From: Actinomadura montaniterrae
GTDB lineage: Bacteria > Actinomycetota > Actinomycetes > Streptosporangiales > Streptosporangiaceae
NCBI RefSeq assembly: GCF_008923365.1
Contig: NZ_WBMR01000070.1
Coordinates: 1-42,674 of the forward strand
Length of the DNA: 42,674 nucleotides
Direction of reading: 5' to 3'
Part shown: piece after piece, positions 14,912 through 23,546 of the stretch
How the letters are laid out: every line of letters starts with the position of its first letter
How positions within the stretch are numbered: position 1 is the stretch's first letter
The notes under the pieces: model-generated
What the model saw: only the letters and a program-made list of their open reading frames with translations
Told to the model about the DNA's origin: nothing
Databases searched by the model: none
Translations under genes and position numbers: made by a program

Positions 14912-16960
14912 ATGACCACTCCACCCGAGGTGGAGCAGCTGCTGGAACGGGCCAACACCCTCGGCTCGGACCCGCGCAACACCAACTACGCGGGCGGCAA
15001 CGCCTCGGCGAAGGGCACCGTCACCGACCCCGTGACGGCCCGCGACGTCGAGCTGATGTGGGTGAAGGGCTCCGGCGGCGACCTCGGCACGCTCACCGAG
15101 AAGGGCCTCGCCGTGCTGCGGCTCGACCGGATGCGCGCGCTCGTGGACGTGTACCCGGGCGTCGAGCGCGAGGACGAGATGGTCGCCGCGTTCGACTACT
15201 GCCTGCACGGCAAGGGCGGCGCGGCGCCGTCCATCGACACCGCGATGCACGGGCTCGTCGAGGCGGCGCACGTCGACCACCTGCACCCCGACTCCGGCAT
15301 CGCGATCGCGACCGCCGCCGACGGCGAGGAGCTGACCCGCCGGATCTTCGGCGACCGGGTCGCGTGGGTGCCGTGGCGGCGCCCCGGCTTCCAGCTCGGC
15401 CTGGACATCGCCGCGATCAAGCAGGCGAACCCGCAGGCGATCGGCGTGATCCTCGGCGGGCACGGCATCACCGCGTGGGGCGCGACGAGCGAGGAGTGCA
15501 AGGCCAACTCGCTCGACATCATCCGCACCGCCGAGGCGTACATCGCCGAGCACGGCAAGGCCGACCCGTTCGGCGCGGTGATCCACCCGGTGCTGCCGGA
15601 GGACGAGCGGCACGCCCGCGCCGCCGCGCTGTTCCCGCTGGTCCGCGGCCTGGCGTCGACGGACCGGCCGCAGGTCGGGCACTACACCGACGCCGAGGCC
15701 GTCCTCGACTTCGTGTCCCGCGCCGAGCACCCGCGGCTCGCCGCGCTCGGCACGTCCTGCCCGGACCACTTCCTGCGCACCAAGGTCCGCCCGATGGTGC
15801 TGGACCTGCCGCCGGACGCGCCGCTCGACGACGTCAAGGCCCGCCTCAAGGAGCTGCACGCCGCCTACCGCGAGGAGTACGCCGCCTACTACGACCGGCA
15901 CGCCGCGCCGGACTCGCCGCCGATGCGCGGCGCGGACCCGGCGATCGTGCTGGTCCCGGGCGTCGGGATGTTCTCGTTCGGCGCGAACAAGCAGACCGCG
16001 CGGGTCGCCGGCGAGTTCTACGTCAACGCGATCAACGTGATGCGCGGCGCGGAGGCGCTGTCGTCGTACGCGCCGATCGACGAGGCGGAGAAGTTCCGCA
16101 TCGAGTACTGGGAGCTGGAGGAGGCCAAGCTCCGCCGGATGCCGAAGCCGAAGCCGCTCGCGACCCGGGTCGCGCTGGTCACCGGCGGCGGCTCCGGGAT
16201 CGGCGCGGCCACCGCCCGCCGCCTGGCGGCCGAGGGCGCCTGCGTCGTCGTCGCGGACCGCGACCTCGGCGCCGCCGAGAAGGTCGCCGCCGAGCTGGGC
16301 GCGAACGCGCTGCAGGCCGCGGACGTCGCGGTCGCGGTCGGCGCGGACGTCACCTCCGAGGACGAGATCGCCGCGGCGGTCCGGGACGCGGTGCTGGCGT
16401 TCGGCGGCGTCGACCTCGTCGTCAACAACGCCGGCCTGTCGATCTCCAAGCCGCTGCTGGACACCACCGTCGCCGACTGGGACCTGCAGCACGACGTCAT
16501 GGCGCGCGGCTCGTTCCTGGTCTCCCGCGAGACCGCGCGGGTGATGATCGAGCAGGGGATGGGCGGCGACATCGTCTACATCGCCTCCAAGAACGGCGTG
16601 TTCGCCGGCCCGAACAACATCGCCTACGGCGCGACGAAGGCCGACCAGGCCCACCAGGTGCGGCTGCTGGCCGCCGAGCTCGGCGAGCACGGCGTCCGCG
16701 TCAACGGCATCAACCCCGACGGCGTCGTCCGCGGCTCCGGCATCTTCGCCGGCGGCTGGGGCGCCAAGCGCGCCGCCGTCTACGGAGTGGAGGAGGAGAG
16801 GCTCGGCGAGTTCTACGCCCAGCGGACGCTGCTCAAGCGCGAGGTGCTGCCCGAGCACGTCGCGGCCGCCGTCTTCGCCCTCACCGGCGGGGACCTGACC
16901 CACACCACCGGACTGCACATCCCCGTGGACGCCGGAGTCGCCGCCGCCTTCCTGCGCTGA
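14912..16960 (+). CDS. rhaEW: Bifunctional rhamnulose-1-phosphate aldolase / L-lactaldehyde dehydrogenase
   Basis: A 682-residue fusion. Residues 1-410 are a class II aldolase domain with zinc-ligand histidines His123 and His125 (DHLH) and His184 (GGHG). Residues 415-682 are a short-chain dehydrogenase with TGGGSGIG (424-431), NNAG (505-508), Ser559 and the Tyr572/Lys576 YxxxK pair. The aldolase half splits L-rhamnulose-1-phosphate into dihydroxyacetone phosphate and L-lactaldehyde. The dehydrogenase half oxidises lactaldehyde to L-lactate, as established for RhaEW-type proteins. All catalytic motifs are present. ATG at 14912 follows AAGGAGAG. It is the last gene of the core operon; the lactate it makes is the evident substrate of LutABC on the other arm. 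Confidence 0.94.
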   Translation: MTTPPEVEQLLERANTLGSDPRNTNYAGGNASAKGTVTDPVTARDVELMWVKGSGGDLGTLTEKGLAVLRLDRMRALVDVYPGVEREDEMVAAFDYCLHGKGGAAPSIDTAMHGLVEAAHVDHLHPDSGIAIATAADGEELTRRIFGDRVAWVPWRRPGFQLGLDIAAIKQANPQAIGVILGGHGITAWGATSEECKANSLDIIRTAEAYIAEHGKADPFGAVIHPVLPEDERHARAAALFPLVRGLASTDRPQVGHYTDAEAVLDFVSRAEHPRLAALGTSCPDHFLRTKVRPMVLDLPPDAPLDDVKARLKELHAAYREEYAAYYDRHAAPDSPPMRGADPAIVLVPGVGMFSFGANKQTARVAGEFYVNAINVMRGAEALSSYAPIDEAEKFRIEYWELEEAKLRRMPKPKPLATRVALVTGGGSGIGAATARRLAAEGACVVVADRDLGAAEKVAAELGANALQAADVAVAVGADVTSEDEIAAAVRDAVLAFGGVDLVVNNAGLSISKPLLDTTVADWDLQHDVMARGSFLVSRETARVMIEQGMGGDIVYIASKNGVFAGPNNIAYGATKADQAHQVRLLAAELGEHGVRVNGINPDGVVRGSGIFAGGWGAKRAAVYGVEEERLGEFYAQRTLLKREVLPEHVAAAVFALTGGDLTHTTGLHIPVDAGVAAAFLR

Positions 16961-17011
16961 CCCCCGCCGTCCTGGAGAAGGCCGGGCCGGCGGCCCGGAC
17001 CGCGCGCCGGC

Positions 17012-17033
17012 GCCCGGCACTCCACTGCCGGGC
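17012..17033 (+). terminator. Candidate terminator after rhaEW
   Basis: GCCCGGCA (17012-17019) and TGCCGGGC (17026-17033) form a perfect 8-bp stem with a 6-base loop, 51 bases after the rhaEW stop. The 150-base gap also has a GGGCCGGCGGCCC palindrome upstream. No U-run is present. It probably separates the catabolic operon from the glycosidase block. No convincing promoter or TTAAAACGT site was found in this gap. Confidence 0.5.
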
Positions 17034-17110
17034 CGCCGCGCCGTCCCCACCCGGGCCGCCGGCCTTCCCTCCATGGGCCCGCTCGACCAAGTGAACCCGA
17101 AGGGACAACG

Positions 17111-19636
17111 ATGACCCCGGCCAAGAAGTTCGCACGAGCACACGTGTCCGCCGTCACCTCCCTCACCCTCGCCGCCGCCGCGCTCGCCGCCGTCCCCGCC
17201 GGCGCCGCGTCCGCCTCCGGCCCCGACCCGCTCGGCCTGCCGTCGCTGTCGCGCGCGGGCCACTACGTCCTCGCGCCGTCCGGCCGGACGGTCCGTCCCG
17301 CGCGGGTGGGGGAGGCGTACGGGGTCAACGGCGACTACGTGTCCGCCGACTCCGCCGCGTCCGAGACCGCCGGCCACGGCCTGGAGGCCGGGACGTCCAC
17401 GACCGGCAAGGCCGACGGCGTCATGGTCCGCCAGACCGGCGCCGAGGCCGGTGCGGGCTTCGCCTACACGATGCGCGCCGGGCCGGGCCCGGTGACGCTG
17501 CGGGTCGAGGAGGCCGGCAGCGCGACCGCGCACTACGACGTGCTGGTGAACGGCACGGTCGTCCACGAGCGCAAGCCCGACCCCGCGCAGGCCGGGGTGT
17601 GGAGCGGCGACAAGGACGGGCTCGTCCACTACGCGGTGGACGTCCCGGCGCGGGTCGCCGGATCGTCCGGGACGATCAAGGTCGAGTTCCGCAACGCCGA
17701 CGACCCCGGGCAGGGCGCCCGCATCCACGCCGTCTGGACGCTCGCGCAGCACGGGCGCGCGTCCGCCGCGCCCTACGGCGCCACGGTGCGGAACCCGGTG
17801 GGAGCGTTCCACGGCGGGACGACCACGCTCGCCTCCAACGACTACGGACGTCCCTACGTCATCTACGACTTCGGCAAGGAGGTCGGCGGGCAGGTCCAGG
17901 TGACCGCCGACGTCCGCAAGGGCACGCCCAAGCTCGGCCTCGCGTTCAGCGAGAGCGGCCAGTACCTCACCACCGCGTCCGACTACAGCCAGGACCCGGT
18001 CGGCCTCGCCACCGAGACCCACTACCTCGACACCAAGGCCGGGCGCACCGCGATGACCGACCCGGTCATCCGCGGCGGGTTCCGCTACCTGATGGTGTTC
18101 CTGGACGGCCCCGGCGAGGTGCGTTTGTCGGACCTGCGGCTGAAGTTCACCGCCGACCCCGCCAACCCCGACCTCGACGGGTACAAGGGCGCGTTCCTGT
18201 CCAGCGACGACACCCTGAACCGGCTCTGGTACGCGGGCGCCTACACCGTCCAGATGGCGACGATCGACCCGAAGACGGGCCGCCCCTACCCGGGCCAGGA
18301 GGGCCCGGTCCGCAACGACGCGATCGTCGGCGAGGGCGACAGTGTCATCAGCGACGGCGCCAAGCGCGACCGGATGATCTGGGGCGGCGACAACGCCGTC
18401 TCCGACGCGGTGTCGTACCTGACGACCGGGCAGAGCGACCCGGCCGCCAACGCCGTCGCGTTCATGGCGAAGGGCCAGTCGCCGCAGGGCCAGATCCCCG
18501 GTCTCTACCTGACCGACAAGCTCGGCTACAACATGGGCTGGGGCGAGTACGCGGCCTGGTGGGTCGGCAACTACTGGACGCACTACCTCTACACGGGCGA
18601 CAAGGCGTTCTTCGACAAGTGGTACGACGCCATGAAGAAGAACGTGGCGTGGATGCAGTCGAAGGTCGGGTCCGACGGGCTGCTCGACATGAAGGGCGCG
18701 GGCGGCACCTGGGGCTACGGGAACGAGGGCAAGGGCACCTACGTCTCGTCCCTGTACGTGCATGTGCTGGGCCAGGCGGCGCAGGCCGCCGAGGCGCAGG
18801 GCGACGCGGCCCTCGCCAAGACCTACCGCGACAGCGCCGCCCGCACCGCCAAGGCCGTCAACGACAACCTGTGGGACCCGGCCGCCGGCGCCTACAAGGT
18901 CGGCCCCACCGACGCCAACCATCCGCAGGACGGCAACGCGATGGCGGTCGTCGCCGGAGTCGCCACCGGCGACCGCGCGAAGTCCGTGCTGAAGTTCTTC
19001 GGCGACCGGCTCGCCGACCCGCACGGCGACCTGACCGTGGACAAGGCCGGCGGCGTCGTCCCGCAGTACATCAGCCCGTTCGTGTCCGGCCAGTCGCTGC
19101 TGGCGTACGCCTCGCAGGGCGACATGGCGGGCGCGATGTCCGTGCTCGGCCGCACCTGGTACCCGATGCTCGGCAAGGACACCCCCGGCACCCTCTGGGA
19201 GAACGTCAGCACCGCCGGCGCGCCGCAGCTCGGCTCCTACACCAGCCTCTCGCACGGCTGGGCCGCCTCGCCGACGTCGTTCCTCACCAACCAGGTCCTC
19301 GGCGTCACGCCGGCGTCCGGTGGGTTCTCGACGTTCACCGTCCTGCCGCACCCGGTGAAGGGCCTGACCTGGGCGGAGGGCAAGGTGCCGACGCCGCGCG
19401 GCGACATCACCGCCGCCTGGAAGCAGCGCGGCACGACCTTCACGCTGCGCGTCGCCGCGCCGGGCGGCACGACCGCCACGGCGGGCGTGCCCGCGTCCGG
19501 CGCGTCCGAGGTCCGCGTGAACGGCTCGGTCGTCTGGCGCAACGGCACCGCCGTGAAACCGGGCGTCGTGGTCCGCGACGGCCTCGTGCAGGTGCCGGGG
19601 CTGACCGGCTCGTCCGTCCTGACCGCCTCCCGCTGA
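17111..19636 (+). CDS. Secreted GH78-like glycosidase (divergent alpha-L-rhamnosidase family), 841 residues
   Basis: A Sec signal peptide (basic start, then an Ala/Leu core ending near AGAASA, about residue 35) is followed by a galactose-binding-like beta-sandwich (about 65-215), a second sandwich, and an (alpha/alpha)6 barrel like GH78 rhamnosidases (from about 360). A C-terminal beta-sandwich ends the protein. Where canonical GH78 enzymes have DCPxREKxGW, this one has DGAKRDRMIWGGD (415-427), putting Asp420 at the general-acid Glu position. A LWEN segment with Glu697 matches the general-base region. ATG at 17111 follows AAGGGA. The next gene is a shorter paralogue 12 bases downstream. Rhamnosidase activity is likely from family and context, but another glycoside specificity is possible. 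Confidence 0.82.
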   Translation: MTPAKKFARAHVSAVTSLTLAAAALAAVPAGAASASGPDPLGLPSLSRAGHYVLAPSGRTVRPARVGEAYGVNGDYVSADSAASETAGHGLEAGTSTTGKADGVMVRQTGAEAGAGFAYTMRAGPGPVTLRVEEAGSATAHYDVLVNGTVVHERKPDPAQAGVWSGDKDGLVHYAVDVPARVAGSSGTIKVEFRNADDPGQGARIHAVWTLAQHGRASAAPYGATVRNPVGAFHGGTTTLASNDYGRPYVIYDFGKEVGGQVQVTADVRKGTPKLGLAFSESGQYLTTASDYSQDPVGLATETHYLDTKAGRTAMTDPVIRGGFRYLMVFLDGPGEVRLSDLRLKFTADPANPDLDGYKGAFLSSDDTLNRLWYAGAYTVQMATIDPKTGRPYPGQEGPVRNDAIVGEGDSVISDGAKRDRMIWGGDNAVSDAVSYLTTGQSDPAANAVAFMAKGQSPQGQIPGLYLTDKLGYNMGWGEYAAWWVGNYWTHYLYTGDKAFFDKWYDAMKKNVAWMQSKVGSDGLLDMKGAGGTWGYGNEGKGTYVSSLYVHVLGQAAQAAEAQGDAALAKTYRDSAARTAKAVNDNLWDPAAGAYKVGPTDANHPQDGNAMAVVAGVATGDRAKSVLKFFGDRLADPHGDLTVDKAGGVVPQYISPFVSGQSLLAYASQGDMAGAMSVLGRTWYPMLGKDTPGTLWENVSTAGAPQLGSYTSLSHGWAASPTSFLTNQVLGVTPASGGFSTFTVLPHPVKGLTWAEGKVPTPRGDITAAWKQRGTTFTLRVAAPGGTTATAGVPASGASEVRVNGSVVWRNGTAVKPGVVVRDGLVQVPGLTGSSVLTASR

Positions 19637-19648
19637 CCTGGAGTGATG

Positions 19649-21853
19649 ATGGTTCCCCCCACCACCGCACGCCGCTCCCTCGCCCGCGCCGCGATCGCCG
19701 CCGCCCTGACGGTGTCGGGCACGGCCGCGCTCGCCCTGCCCGCGTCGGCGTCCCCGCGCGGCCCCTGGCAGGACGCCTCCTACACCCCGCAGCACGGCCA
19801 GTGGCGCCCGTACGTGCTGTCGCCGTCGAGCCGCACCGTCCGTCCCGCCAAGATCTACAAGGCCGACCCGCGGCAGGGCGGGATCGACGGGTCGCCGGAC
19901 GCGGCGCTGCGCGACGGCGGCGGCTCGGTCCGGCTCACCGGCGCCGCCGACCGCACCGGCTCCCCGCTGCTGGTCGTCGACTTCGGCAAGGAGGTCGCCG
20001 GGCACCTGAAGGTCCGGGTGAAGGGCGCGTCGGCCACGCCGCCGAAGCTGCGCGCCTGCTTCTCCGAGTCGATCAAGTACGCCGCGCTGACGCCGGACGC
20101 CAATGACGGCGAAGGCAAGATCGCGCCGGGCTGCGACACCGCGAACATCTGGAACGGCTTCCCCGGCCAGCCCTACACGCAGGACACCGACAGCCACGCC
20201 CTGCCGCTGGACGGCGTGAAGCCGCCCGCGACGATCCGCGACGGCGTGCTGCGCGGCGGGTTCCGCTACGCGACGCTGTTCCTCGACGGCCCCGGAACCG
20301 TCGACATCGACGGCGTGTCCGTCGACTTCACCGCCGCCCCGAACCAGCCCGACCTGGACGGCTACCAGGGCCACTTCCTGTCCAGCGACAACGAGCTGAA
20401 CAAGATCTGGTACGCGGGCGCCTACACCGTGCAGGTGAACACGGGCGCGTCCAACACCGCGAAGAGCTGGCCGTACGCCTCCGGCGAGGGCGACCACGCG
20501 GACGCGCAGGTCCCGCACGCCGACCCGAACAAGTCCGTCATCTACGACGGCGGCAAGCGCGACCGGATCGTCTGGCAGGGCGACCTCGCCGTGCAGGCCC
20601 CCGTCACCTACCTGTCGACCAACGACCTGGAGGCGGTCGACAACTCGCTGTCGTCGCTCGCCGCCCAGCAGCTCCCCGACGGGTTCATGCCCGCCGAGAG
20701 CCAGGTCGGCCAGCACAACGCCGACGAGCTGCGGACCTACGGCGAGTACGTCACCTGGTTCGTCAACAACATGTACGAGCACTGGCTCTACACCGGCGAC
20801 CGCGGCTACCTCGACAAGTGGTGGCCGCAGCTCACCAAGGCGACGGCCTGGCTGGAGTCGGTCCGCGCCCAGGACGACAAGGGCCTCATCGCGTTCGGCG
20901 CCGTCGGCTCCTGCGGCCACTACGGCTACTCCGACTGCGGCCACGAGACCTACGTCAACGCCCTCTACGCCCGCAACCTCACGCAGATGGCCGCGATGGC
21001 GAAGGCGCGCGGCGACGCGTCCGCCGCCACGACCTACGGAGACCGGTCCGCGACCGTCAAGAAGGCGATCAACGACCAGCTGTGGGACGAGACCGCGGGC
21101 GCCTACCGGCTGTCGCGGGAGATCCCCGGCGCCTACCCGCAGGACGCCAACGCCACGGCCGTCCTCGCCGGCGTCGCGGGCGGCGACCGCGCCACCCGCG
21201 CCCTCGCCTACCTGCGCAAGAACAACTGGTCGCCGTACGGGTCGCTGACCGTCTCGCAGTCCACGCCGAACGCGAGCCTGCCGCCGTTCTACGCGCCGCT
21301 GCCCAGCTCGTTCGAGTCCGACGCGCGCCTGGGCACCGGCGACGCGTCCGGCCTCGACCTGATCCGGACGTTCTGGGGCCACCAGCTCCGCCAGGACCCC
21401 GGCTCGACGTTCTGGGAGCACATGCAGCCGGACGGCACCCCGAACCTCAAGCAGTTCTCCAGCCTCGCGCACGGCTGGGCGAGCGGCCCGACCGTCACCC
21501 TCACCACCCGCGTCCTCGGCGTCCAGCCGACCGGCCCCGGCTACGCGTCGTGGGCGGTCGTCCCGTTCACCGGCGGGCTGAAGTGGGCCGAGGGCACCGT
21601 CCCGACCCCGCACGGCGCCATCGCCGCGTCGTGGCGGACGGCCGGGCGCACGTTCCGGCTGGACGTCACCGCGCCGCGCGGCACGTCCGGCCGCCTCGCC
21701 GTCCCGGTCACCTCGTCGACGTCCCGCGTCACCCTGGACGGCCGGACGGTCTGGGCGCACGGCAAGGCCACCGCGCGAGGCGTGACCGGCGATGGGAAGT
21801 ACGTGTACGTGGACGGCGCGCCGTCCGGCCGCCACACCCTGACGGCCAGGTAA
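19649..21853 (+). CDS. Secreted GH78-like glycosidase (divergent alpha-L-rhamnosidase family), 734 residues
   Basis: A paralogue of the preceding gene without its N-terminal galactose-binding-like domain. A Sec signal peptide ends near LPASA (about 32). The sandwich region includes LVVDFGKEVAGHLKV, and the (alpha/alpha)6 barrel has DGGKRDRIVWQGD (300-312) with Asp305 at the general-acid place and FWEHM with Glu590 at the base region. The ATG at 19649 has GGAG at suitable spacing; GTG at 19643 and ATG at 19646 are in frame but overlap that site. It lies 12 bases after its paralogue and 15 before the isomerase gene, suggesting one transcript. Confidence 0.82.
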   Translation: MVPPTTARRSLARAAIAAALTVSGTAALALPASASPRGPWQDASYTPQHGQWRPYVLSPSSRTVRPAKIYKADPRQGGIDGSPDAALRDGGGSVRLTGAADRTGSPLLVVDFGKEVAGHLKVRVKGASATPPKLRACFSESIKYAALTPDANDGEGKIAPGCDTANIWNGFPGQPYTQDTDSHALPLDGVKPPATIRDGVLRGGFRYATLFLDGPGTVDIDGVSVDFTAAPNQPDLDGYQGHFLSSDNELNKIWYAGAYTVQVNTGASNTAKSWPYASGEGDHADAQVPHADPNKSVIYDGGKRDRIVWQGDLAVQAPVTYLSTNDLEAVDNSLSSLAAQQLPDGFMPAESQVGQHNADELRTYGEYVTWFVNNMYEHWLYTGDRGYLDKWWPQLTKATAWLESVRAQDDKGLIAFGAVGSCGHYGYSDCGHETYVNALYARNLTQMAAMAKARGDASAATTYGDRSATVKKAINDQLWDETAGAYRLSREIPGAYPQDANATAVLAGVAGGDRATRALAYLRKNNWSPYGSLTVSQSTPNASLPPFYAPLPSSFESDARLGTGDASGLDLIRTFWGHQLRQDPGSTFWEHMQPDGTPNLKQFSSLAHGWASGPTVTLTTRVLGVQPTGPGYASWAVVPFTGGLKWAEGTVPTPHGAIAASWRTAGRTFRLDVTAPRGTSGRLAVPVTSSTSRVTLDGRTVWAHGKATARGVTGDGKYVYVDGAPSGRHTLTAR

Positions 21854-21868
21854 CAGGAAGGAACAGGC

Positions 21869-23335
21869 ATGGCAGGCAACACCGGGGCGCCGCCGCCCGA
21901 GTCTCTTTTGGGGGGACGGCCCCCCAAACCCCCCGAAACGAGGGTGAAGGTCGGCCTCGTGGCCGGCGGGCTCGGCGCGTACTGGCCGCAGTTCCCCGAC
22001 CTGCTGCCGCAGCTGAAGCGGTCGGCGGAGCGGGTGTCGGAGCGGATGCGCGGGCTCGGCGCCGAGGTGGTCGACGTCGGGTTCATCTCCGACGCGCAGG
22101 AGGGCGCGGCGGCGGCGGAGAGGCTGCGCGCGGCGGGCTGCGACATCATCGTCGGGTTCCTCACCACCTACATGACCGCGACGATGCTGGTCCCCGTCGC
22201 GCAGCGGGCCGACGCCCCGGTGCTGCTGATCAACCTGCAGCCGACCGAGTCGATGGACCACGCGACCTTCGACACCGGGCAGTGGCTCGCCTACTGCGGC
22301 GCCTGCCCGCTGCCCGAGATGGCCAACGCGTTCGCGCGGTGCGGCGTCCCGTTCCGCTCGGTCTCCGGGTACCTGGAGGACGAGCGGGCCTGGGCGAAGA
22401 TCGGCCGCTGGGTCAGGGCCGCCGGGGTCCGTGCCGCCCTTCGCAGGGGGCGGCACGGGCTCATGGGCCACCTGTACCCCGGCATGCTGGACGTCTCCAC
22501 CGACCTGACGCTGGTCAGCGCGAACTTCGGCGGGCACGTCGAGGTGCTGGAGTTCGACGACCTGCGGGTCCGGGTGGAGAAGGTCACCGACGCCGAGACC
22601 GCCGCGAAGAAGGCGGAGGCGGAGAAGATCTTCGAGCTGGACGCCTCCGTCAACGACGACGACCTGACCTGGGCCGCCCGGGTGTCGGCCGGCCTGGACC
22701 GGCTCGTCGAGGACTTCGAGCTGGACAGCCTCGCCTACTACCACCGGGGCCTGGACGGCGAGATCCACGAGCGGCTCGGCGCCGGGATGATCCTCGGCGC
22801 GTCGCTGCTCACCGCCCGCGGGATCCCGGCGGCCGGCGAGTACGAGCTGCGCACCTCCCTCGCCATGCTGATCGCCGACCGGCTCGGCGCGGGCGGCTCG
22901 TTCACCGAGCTGCAGGCGCTCGACTTCCACCGGGGGCACGTCGAGATGGGCCACGACGGGCCCGCCCACCTGGCGATCAGCGCCCGCCGCCCGCTGCTGC
23001 GCGGCCTCGGCGTCTACCACGGCAAGCGCGGCTACGGCGTGTCCGTGGAGTTCGACGTCAAGCACGGCCCGGTCACCGCGTTCGGCGTCATCCAGCGCCG
23101 CGACGGCCGGTTCGCGTTCGTCGCGTCCGAGGGCGAGACCGTGGACGGGCCGCTGCTGCAGATCGGCAACACCACCTCCCGCGTGGACTTCGGCTGCGAC
23201 CCCGGCGAGTGGGTCGACGCCTGGAGCGCCACCGGCATCTCCCACCACTGGGCCCTCGGCACCGGCCACCGGATCGCCGACCTGAAGGCCCTCGCCGACC
23301 TCCTGGAGATCGAACTGGTCACCGTGAACCCCTGA
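21869..23335 (+). CDS. L-arabinose/L-fucose isomerase-family protein, substrate unknown
   Basis: A 488-residue cytoplasmic protein (no signal peptide) related to AraA/FucI aldose-ketose isomerases. The N-terminal Rossmann-like part (VKVGLVAGGLGAYW onward) and LINLQPTESMD are family features. Candidate metal-binding residues by comparison with AraA are Glu324 (GEYE), Glu347 (FTELQALDF), His362 (GHDG) and the pair His459/His460. RhaI already supplies the rhamnose isomerase, so this enzyme probably acts on another sugar released by the neighbouring glycosidases, perhaps arabinose; that is inference. ATG at 21869 has a strong AGGAAGGA site, but residues 8-25 are encoded by a palindromic repeat, and the conserved fold begins at GTG 21944. 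It is the only evident cytoplasmic enzyme among exported ones. Confidence 0.78.
   Translation: MAGNTGAPPPESLLGGRPPKPPETRVKVGLVAGGLGAYWPQFPDLLPQLKRSAERVSERMRGLGAEVVDVGFISDAQEGAAAAERLRAAGCDIIVGFLTTYMTATMLVPVAQRADAPVLLINLQPTESMDHATFDTGQWLAYCGACPLPEMANAFARCGVPFRSVSGYLEDERAWAKIGRWVRAAGVRAALRRGRHGLMGHLYPGMLDVSTDLTLVSANFGGHVEVLEFDDLRVRVEKVTDAETAAKKAEAEKIFELDASVNDDDLTWAARVSAGLDRLVEDFELDSLAYYHRGLDGEIHERLGAGMILGASLLTARGIPAAGEYELRTSLAMLIADRLGAGGSFTELQALDFHRGHVEMGHDGPAHLAISARRPLLRGLGVYHGKRGYGVSVEFDVKHGPVTAFGVIQRRDGRFAFVASEGETVDGPLLQIGNTTSRVDFGCDPGEWVDAWSATGISHHWALGTGHRIADLKALADLLEIELVTVNP
21906..21935 (+). repeat. Palindromic repeat copy 2, inside the isomerase reading frame
   Basis: TTTGGGGGG (21907-21915), loop ACGG, and CCCCCCAAA (21920-21928) form a perfect 9-bp stem, followed by six more C (21929-21934). 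Length and layout match the copy at 4175-4203, with base changes on both stem sides that keep pairing. It lies in frame between the ribosome binding site/ATG and the conserved part of the isomerase. Confidence 0.75.
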
Positions 23336-23365
23336 CCCCGGCGGCACCCGCCGCACGACCGACCC

Positions 23366-23393
23366 TGACGGACTCGAACTTCTCTCTAGGCGC
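23366..23393 (+). promoter_or_regulatory. Weak candidate promoter before the GH43-like gene
   Basis: The 211-base gap 23336-23546 is the largest in the glycosidase block. CTGACG (23366-23371), a 16-base spacer and TAGGCG (23388-23393) give a poor promoter match; CTAGGCG recurs about 25 bases later. No TTAAAACGT operator is seen here. A new transcription unit may start in this gap. Confidence 0.25.
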
Positions 23394-23546
23394 GATCGGG
23401 GGATCCGTCCCTAGGCGATGACGAGCGCGGGCCCGTGACCGTGCAACCCCGCCCGCACGGCCACGGGTTCTGTTCGGCATGCCCGGAAACGGACGACGCG
23501 CCTTCCCCCCACCCCACCGCGCAGCCTCCGAGAGGACGCCACGTCC

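Noticed and set aside
21944..21946. GTG at 21944 as the only start of the isomerase
   Set aside because: It is possible, but its ribosome binding site is weaker than that of the ATG at 21869; kept as an alternative.
14684..23356. A very long open frame on the minus strand opposite rhaI, rhaEW and the glycosidases
   Set aside because: It lies antisense to several genes with clear family motifs; absence of stops is expected in very G+C-rich DNA and its translation is repetitive Arg/Gly/Val/Asp without recognisable domains.
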